Below are positions 42,072 to 45,939 of a stretch of 45,939 nucleotides of DNA, one piece after another (within the stretch, counting starts at the first letter, position 1; each line of letters opens with the position of its first letter). A model generated the notes under the pieces. That model did no database searches, was not told the origin of the DNA, and was given only the letters and a program-made list of their open reading frames with translations. Source of the stretch: a virus; IMG/VR virus record IMGVR_UViG_3300020417_000958, positions 1 through 45,939 of that record; one strand, given 5' to 3'. The translations under genes and the position numbers were made by a program.

Positions 42072-42444
42072 TTTCTTCTTCTTTTAATATTTCAATAAAT
42101 ACTCCTGGATTGTTTTTATCATACCTATATTCTGGAAATACGGGTATTAGATGTTTCATATCATCATCTTCAATCCATCCATGTTTAACCATATCATCCT
42201 GTATTGTCTGTGCAGGATTTATATAATCAAACTTATGTCTAGTACCTCTGATAAAAGTGAAGGCTATTTTTACAGGTAGCTCATGCTTTTCCAATTCTTT
42301 CTTAAAGAGTGGCGCATAAGATGCAAAATATTCTTTTGTATTTTTTCTATAGTTCATTACAGTTTTACTTGCAATAAAATATTTTCCTGTCCAACGTCTT
42401 CCGTTTTTACTACTTGGTACATTGCCTGGTATAAACCATTTCAT
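41989..42444 (-). CDS. rusA: RusA-type Holliday junction resolvase
   Basis: Cuts four-way junctions during replication and packaging. The 151-residue protein opens with P-G-N-V-P-S-S-K-N-G-R-R and has the acidic site of the family: K-F-D73-Y-I-N-P, then Q-D83-D84, then G-W-I-E-D93-D94-D95. A basic 28-residue tail after the core overlaps the DUF6878-like gene. Starts 2 nt after the primase gene stop. Size is close to RusA (about 120 aa) plus the tail. Confidence 0.8.
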   Translation of the reverse strand: MKWFIPGNVPSSKNGRRWTGKYFIASKTVMNYRKNTKEYFASYAPLFKKELEKHELPVKIAFTFIRGTRHKFDYINPAQTIQDDMVKHGWIEDDDMKHLIPVFPEYRYDKNNPGVFIEILKEEENVENTQTRNGRSAKSRDTNKTKRPRNK

Positions 42445-42446
42445 AG

Positions 42447-43424
42447 TTAAAGTTTTATAGTGTTAATTAGAAGAGTTTTAAGGCTATTATTTACTTTTGA
42501 CGCAGTGTGTTGCTTTACAGCATCTGATATATCTTTACAGTTATTCAGTGAACAGCCATCTAGATTATACATCTCTTTATATTTATGTATAGCCTTTTTG
42601 CCTGCTTCATCATTGTCAAATAAAGTTATAATTTTCTTATACTTCTTCTTCAAATTTTGCACAATATACGGTTTTATCATTGTATTTTCACTATCTGGAG
42701 CAATAACTTCTATTTTTTTGTAGTTAAAACTCCTGAGACACATAGCATCTTTTAGTGATGAACATATGATAAGATAAGGCTTATCAAACTTAAGTTGATC
42801 ATAGCCTTGTAAATAAGGTTTCACTTTGTGGAACTTATGTTTCTTTGAAAATGGTTGATATATCTTATAGATATTACCATCTTTATCAAAGTAACCATAC
42901 ATGTTCTTACCTTCTATAGATAGAGATTTAACTTCTCCATCATCTTCTTTAACCATGTTGTAGTACTCAATAGGTTTTACATTATATTCATTTAATAATG
43001 TACTACCAATATTATATGCTAGCCAGTACTCAGCATCATGTTCAAACCAATCTCTTGTTTTTACAAAATCAATTTCCCATTTTGCTGCAATCTTAAAGTT
43101 TGTTTTCTTTATTCCTGCTTTAGCATATTTATTATAGTCTTCAACTATTTTATTAACTGCCTGTGAATAATCTAAATTGAATAATTCTTTTACCAAATCT
43201 ATTTTACTACCGTATTTACCTGTAGAAAAGTCTTTATACTTATATTGCATAATACTTTTATCTACATATATACACATAGATGGTGTTCTTTCACCAGGAT
43301 TAAATATAGATTTGATCTTTATATCTTGTCCAGATAATTGTTCAGGTAAGTTTAAATAGTGATGAAATACCCAATAACTAGGTACACTTGATTCACTTGA
43401 GACAAGGTTTTTTGTATTTAACAT
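42447..43424 (-). CDS. DnaG-like primase with Toprim domain
   Basis: Makes RNA primers for replication. From ATG 43424 the 325-residue protein has N-P-G-E-R-T-P-S (42-49) and K-D-F-S-T-G-K-Y-G, which match the N-terminal CHC2-like primase domain but without the zinc cysteines. The Toprim motifs follow: I-C-S-S-L-K-D (220-226), where Ser replaces the usual first Glu, F-D270-N-D272-E-A-G-K-K, and K-D-I-S-D (297-301). The in-frame TTG at 43460 is rejected since it lies inside the folded element at 43425-43530. The order next to SSB, Sak4-like ATPase and helicase fits a replication module. Confidence 0.75.
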   Translation of the reverse strand: MLNTKNLVSSESSVPSYWVFHHYLNLPEQLSGQDIKIKSIFNPGERTPSMCIYVDKSIMQYKYKDFSTGKYGSKIDLVKELFNLDYSQAVNKIVEDYNKYAKAGIKKTNFKIAAKWEIDFVKTRDWFEHDAEYWLAYNIGSTLLNEYNVKPIEYYNMVKEDDGEVKSLSIEGKNMYGYFDKDGNIYKIYQPFSKKHKFHKVKPYLQGYDQLKFDKPYLIICSSLKDAMCLRSFNYKKIEVIAPDSENTMIKPYIVQNLKKKYKKIITLFDNDEAGKKAIHKYKEMYNLDGCSLNNCKDISDAVKQHTASKVNNSLKTLLINTIKL

Positions 43425-43530
43425 AATTAATAATTTAAGGGCAAGCTCTGCATCACGCAACTGTGTTCTGGCTTATTAAGCAGATACTGCCATATCTGGA
43501 CTTACATGCGTCTACACCCTAAAATTAATT
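43425..43530 (-). ncRNA. Folded ~105-nt element between SSB and primase genes (candidate cis RNA)
   Basis: A noncoding spacer, about 49 % GC in its core against about 30 % around it. On the minus strand its ends pair (AATTAATTTTAGGG, 43530-43517, with CCC...TTATTAATT, 43441-43425). Inside, ACGCA (43459-43455 complement) pairs with its mate at 43511-43507, and CAGATA/TATCTG (43498-43481) forms a 6-bp hairpin. The right arm ends at the primase ATG, so folding could hide the start. I do not recognise a known riboswitch or tRNA. Confidence 0.45.
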
Positions 43531-44206
43531 ATAAATCAAAGTCATCACCAGCATTAACTGTTGTAGCTGGTTCAAAACTTTTTGTTTGTGTACTACCTTC
43601 TTTCTTCTGTATTCTTCTAAGATGATCACTTTCATTATATTTTAGTAATCTTGCACCATCTTTTTCTAGTGCTTCTAATGGTACACCATCTTTAGATAAA
43701 CGTGGTAAGAATAAATCTAGGTTAACATAACCATCTTTATTTTCCCATTCTCTACCACCAATACATGCGTTGAAGTACTCACTGTTAGAGAATAACTTAT
43801 TACACTCTACCATAAAGTCTTCAATAGTATTAGCCTCAATCTCATCAAGAGCATCTCTCTTGTTGACAACTTCACTTAAGAATATCATAGCTTTTAGAAC
43901 TTCATTATCTCTACTGATTTCTACACCACTAGGTAATGTAGTATCCTTATATGGATATGGAGAAAATCTAATTCTACCAACTTGACCTTCATATCTTTCT
44001 CCGTCAGGCTTATTTACATCCTTTAAGAAACCTTGAAAATCACCTTCTTCTGGTTTACCTTCTACATGCAATACAATATTATATGCATCAGAATCATATG
44101 GAGTAACATCAAAGGTAATTGAGTTAATCTTAATTACATTGTTACCTGCGCCCATTACAGGCTTAACTCTGCCACTACCGGCAGACATGTCTTTTGTACT
44201 TAACAT
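43529..44206 (-). CDS. Single-stranded DNA-binding-like protein
   Basis: A 225-residue protein. The central part has beta-rich segments (I-K-I-N-S-I-T-F-D-V, A-Y-N-I-V-L-H-V-E-G, G-R-I-R-F-S-P-Y-P) as in phage SSBs, and the C-terminus is an acidic tail N-A-G-D-D-F-D-L, typical of SSB tips that recruit partners. It lies between the Sak4-like ATPase and primase genes, the usual place for SSB. The fold cannot be proven by eye. It could protect ssDNA and load the annealing protein. Confidence 0.6.
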   Translation of the reverse strand: MLSTKDMSAGSGRVKPVMGAGNNVIKINSITFDVTPYDSDAYNIVLHVEGKPEEGDFQGFLKDVNKPDGERYEGQVGRIRFSPYPYKDTTLPSGVEISRDNEVLKAMIFLSEVVNKRDALDEIEANTIEDFMVECNKLFSNSEYFNACIGGREWENKDGYVNLDLFLPRLSKDGVPLEALEKDGARLLKYNESDHLRRIQKKEGSTQTKSFEPATTVNAGDDFDL

Positions 44207-44226
44207 ACTTTCTAAATTTTAATTAA

Positions 44227-44910
44227 TTAATTATTATACTTATCTATGCATTCATTCACGTATGCAAGATCATTTGGTATGAATGAATCATCAAACATAC
44301 CCATAGGAGACTTACAAGTATTCTCTCCATTGTTCTGAGTATCAAAACCATAGTGGAATACACCGTTATCATCCTTCACCACTTTCCCAAATAGGACAAT
44401 GCTGAATAAACCTTCTAGAGTAAGAGTATTATCTATCATCTTACCAACAGTTTTTGCTTTTACTCTACGGTTACCATTAATATCTGTTGAATCTTCTGAG
44501 TGAGTCAAGAAATATATGACAAGATCTTCTCTCATATCTTTTGGCATCTTTGCAATTTGTGCAAGGTTAGCCGCTATTTGAGTGAACTTATCATAGCCTT
44601 TCTCTGTAGCTCTATCAAAGTATTCAAAAGAACTCATATATTGCCAATCATCAACAACTAGTGTTTTGATGTGTGGCATATTATCATTTACATGTTTCAT
44701 TGCCTTGCCTATTCCAGCAGCAGATGAAACAGCTACAAGATTACCTTTTGGGTTATCTTTATTCATTGTTGTATACTTGCTTTTCCAACCTTTAAATGGT
44801 AAAGGCTTGTTAGCAATGTTGATTATAACAGTTGACTTAGGATCCAGGTTTCTCATACTAGTTGATTTACCTGTTCCTGAGTCAGCAATAATTAATACAG
44901 ATTGTGCCAT
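44227..44910 (-). CDS. Sak4-like / AAA_24 P-loop ATPase
   Basis: A 227-residue RecA-fold ATPase. Walker A D10-S-G-T-G-K15-S-T; Walker B T-L-V-V-D87-D88-W-Q; later Y-F-L-T-H-S (residues about 153-158) acts as sensor. Phage proteins of this size and type (Sak4/AAA_24) anneal or pair single strands and need an SSB; the SSB-like gene is adjacent (20 nt away). The C-terminal G-x-F-x-Y-G-F-D-T-Q-N-N-G region is common in the family. It likely serves replication-linked recombination. Confidence 0.75.
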   Translation of the reverse strand: MAQSVLIIADSGTGKSTSMRNLDPKSTVIINIANKPLPFKGWKSKYTTMNKDNPKGNLVAVSSAAGIGKAMKHVNDNMPHIKTLVVDDWQYMSSFEYFDRATEKGYDKFTQIAANLAQIAKMPKDMREDLVIYFLTHSEDSTDINGNRRVKAKTVGKMIDNTLTLEGLFSIVLFGKVVKDDNGVFHYGFDTQNNGENTCKSPMGMFDDSFIPNDLAYVNECIDKYNN

Positions 44911-45441
44911 TTAATTCATTTTATTTAATATGTGATACATTGTTTTATTAATTGTCTGTAGTGAGTCATTGATCTGACTTAGCACATCTTTGACTGTTGG
45001 ATCTTTCTTATTATCTGGGTCAGGTAAATTAGCAAAGTCTTCTATAACTTTTGCTGCATTATCTGTGATATCTCTGATCACAACAAGTTCACTTACTGGT
45101 ATCAAATGTCTTTGATATCCAGATTTGCTTTCTACAAGTTCATATTCTTCACGCCAGTGTTTATTATGTTTATGTAGATACAAAGTTCTTTTTGGGTCTT
45201 CTGATTCATAATCAATACTTACAAATTCAGTATACACATCTTTTTCTTTCTCTAATTCACTGGGAAAGAAACTAACATGCAGTTCATCCTTACCAGGTGG
45301 CCTATAAGCCATCTTAGGTATATATAGTGCATCAGCTAAATTATTATCCTCAAAGTATTGTTCATGAGTTTTGTATAATTCTTTAACTTTAGCTTTCCTT
45401 TCTTCCGGTTTCATATAATTTCTATTTTTAGTACTTATCAT
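44911..45441 (-). CDS. Unknown replication-block protein (176 aa)
   Basis: Family not recognised. The N-terminal half is Lys/Glu-rich with Y-M-K-P-E-E-R-K-A-K, then a mixed domain (D-E-L-H-V-S-F-F-P, E-F-V-S-I-D-Y-E-S), and the last 30 residues form a helix ending in H-I-L-N-K-M-N. It begins just downstream of the helicase gene and touches the Sak4-like gene (1 nt apart), so it is probably a replication accessory. Confidence 0.5.
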   Translation of the reverse strand: MISTKNRNYMKPEERKAKVKELYKTHEQYFEDNNLADALYIPKMAYRPPGKDELHVSFFPSELEKEKDVYTEFVSIDYESEDPKRTLYLHKHNKHWREEYELVESKSGYQRHLIPVSELVVIRDITDNAAKVIEDFANLPDPDNKKDPTVKDVLSQINDSLQTINKTMYHILNKMN

Positions 45442-45502
45442 AATTATTAAAATATGTGCAACTTACAGCTCGGGAGCAAAATGTTAGTAAAAAAATATTC
45501 TA

Positions 45503-45939
45503 CTATCTCCTAGGCTGTTGTTCTGGTGTTGCCATTTCAGCAATTTCCATTTGCTCAAACTTAGCTTTAAAAAAGCTCATCCTTGCATCACCGTTTCTTG
45601 CTTTTAAGAAATGCAATACAAGCGTCCTATCATCTTCTATGATATACCTATCAGGTCCATAGTATCTGATCTTTTGTTTAGCAGGTCTATTAATACCTAT
45701 TAGTGTATCAGCATGTTGTAACATTGCATCTGAGCCAAATATATCTGACTCAAGTACATAGTTACCATACTTACCATCAACACTCCTGTCCGGATTGTCA
45801 ATGTTCCTATTAAGTTGTGATATAACTACAAACAAGCATGGATACTCACGTTTGGTTTGTGTAAAGAACTCACCTAATTCAAATAACATATCTAAACTGC
45901 TATTTTGATATGGTGCTCTCTTCACAAGCATTGTATGAT
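45503..45939 (-). CDS. DnaB-like replicative helicase, C-terminal part (cut by window edge)
   Basis: The frame is open past the right edge (H-T before the first Met), so the 5' part lies outside. The visible 145 residues hold V-V-I-S-Q-L-N-R, the H3/sensor strand of DnaB, then G-S-D-A-M-L-Q-H-A-D-T-L-I-G-I and F-L-K-A-R-N-G-D-A, corresponding to the DNA-binding loop and arginine-finger region. The tail is Pro/Gln-rich. The enzyme unwinds DNA ahead of the polymerase and works with the primase in this block. Confidence 0.75.
   Translation of the reverse strand, partial: HTMLVKRAPYQNSSLDMLFELGEFFTQTKREYPCLFVVISQLNRNIDNPDRSVDGKYGNYVLESDIFGSDAMLQHADTLIGINRPAKQKIRYYGPDRYIIEDDRTLVLHFLKARNGDARMSFFKAKFEQMEIAEMATPEQQPRR

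Noticed and set aside
43425-43460. TTG start for the primase at 43460
   Set aside because: The added 12 residues lie in the folded spacer; ATG 43424 is at the end of that element and gives the natural start.
43425-43530. A tRNA gene in the SSB-primase spacer
   Set aside because: Neither strand gives a seven-base acceptor stem together with a T-loop of the G-T-T-C-R-A type or a proper anticodon arm.
45442-45502. A small gene or terminator between the helicase and the 176-residue protein gene
   Set aside because: No ATG-led frame of useful length, and only a 4-bp GCTC/GAGC palindrome with no T-run at the proper place.
1-45939. CRISPR arrays, insertion sequences or integrase genes
   Set aside because: No regularly spaced repeats, transposase motifs or recombinase signatures were seen anywhere in the window.

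Overview
The window looks like part of the genome of a tailed phage of a Bacteroidota host, most probably a marine crAss-like phage (order Crassvirales or a close relative). The DNA is AT-rich (about 30 % GC by eye), almost fully coding, and arranged in long one-direction blocks. Many gene junctions overlap as ATGA or TAATG. The strongest lineage marker is a 4,049-residue protein whose DFDID motif sits in a context matching the catalytic loop of the double-psi-barrel RNA polymerase beta-prime subunit. This is the hallmark of the virion RNA polymerase of crAss-like phages such as Cellulophaga phage phi14:2. Several lipoprotein signals and a surface-protein cassette fit a Gram-negative Bacteroidota host.

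Layout. (1) 1-17,973, plus strand: two giant, presumably virion-packaged proteins. The first (4,049 aa) holds an HExxH zincin-like motif and the RNA polymerase core. The second (1,903 aa) holds a PD-(D/E)XK nuclease motif. The left edge appears to be a broken continuation of the first giant gene. (2) 18,052-21,647, minus strand: seven exported or membrane proteins, namely two paralogous membrane/coiled-coil proteins, two lipoproteins, a periplasmic thioredoxin fold without its cysteines, an outer-membrane beta-barrel and a small DUF2279-like protein. This is a candidate lysis/spanin and host-surface cassette. (3) 21,739-24,654, minus strand: class I ribonucleotide reductase (nrdA, nrdB) and a small unknown. 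(4) 24,772-29,118, plus strand: a tightly packed operon of about 13 small genes, with very basic small proteins, two tail/fibre-like proteins sharing an N-terminal segment, a three-TM holin-like protein and a membrane coiled-coil protein. It ends at a clear, probably bidirectional, terminator. (5) 29,185-45,939, minus strand: the replication, recombination and metabolism block. It holds a Kazal-type lipoprotein, a radical SAM protein, a nucleotide-hydrolase-like protein, a DUF932-like protein, family B DNA polymerase, a PD-(D/E)XK exonuclease, a paralogous protein pair next to a MoxR-type AAA+ ATPase and a VWA/metallopeptidase-like protein, RusA-type resolvase, primase, SSB-like protein, Sak4-like ATPase and a DnaB-type helicase fragment.

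How it works together (inference). The giant proteins would be injected and transcribe early genes, possibly from the repeated TTTTTGTATATTA element seen at three intergenic sites. The minus-strand block then copies the genome, with dNTPs supplied by the phage reductase. SSB, Sak4-like ATPase, RusA and the exonuclease would handle recombination. The plus-strand small-gene operon gives virion and lysis parts. The most unusual parts are the translationally linked MoxR/VWA/paralog/nuclease run (34,955-41,191), a folded roughly 105-nt element between the SSB and primase genes, the envelope cassette, a phage Kazal lipoprotein, and a radical SAM protein with CX3CX4C cysteine spacing. Family assignments are from motif reading only; no database search was possible.
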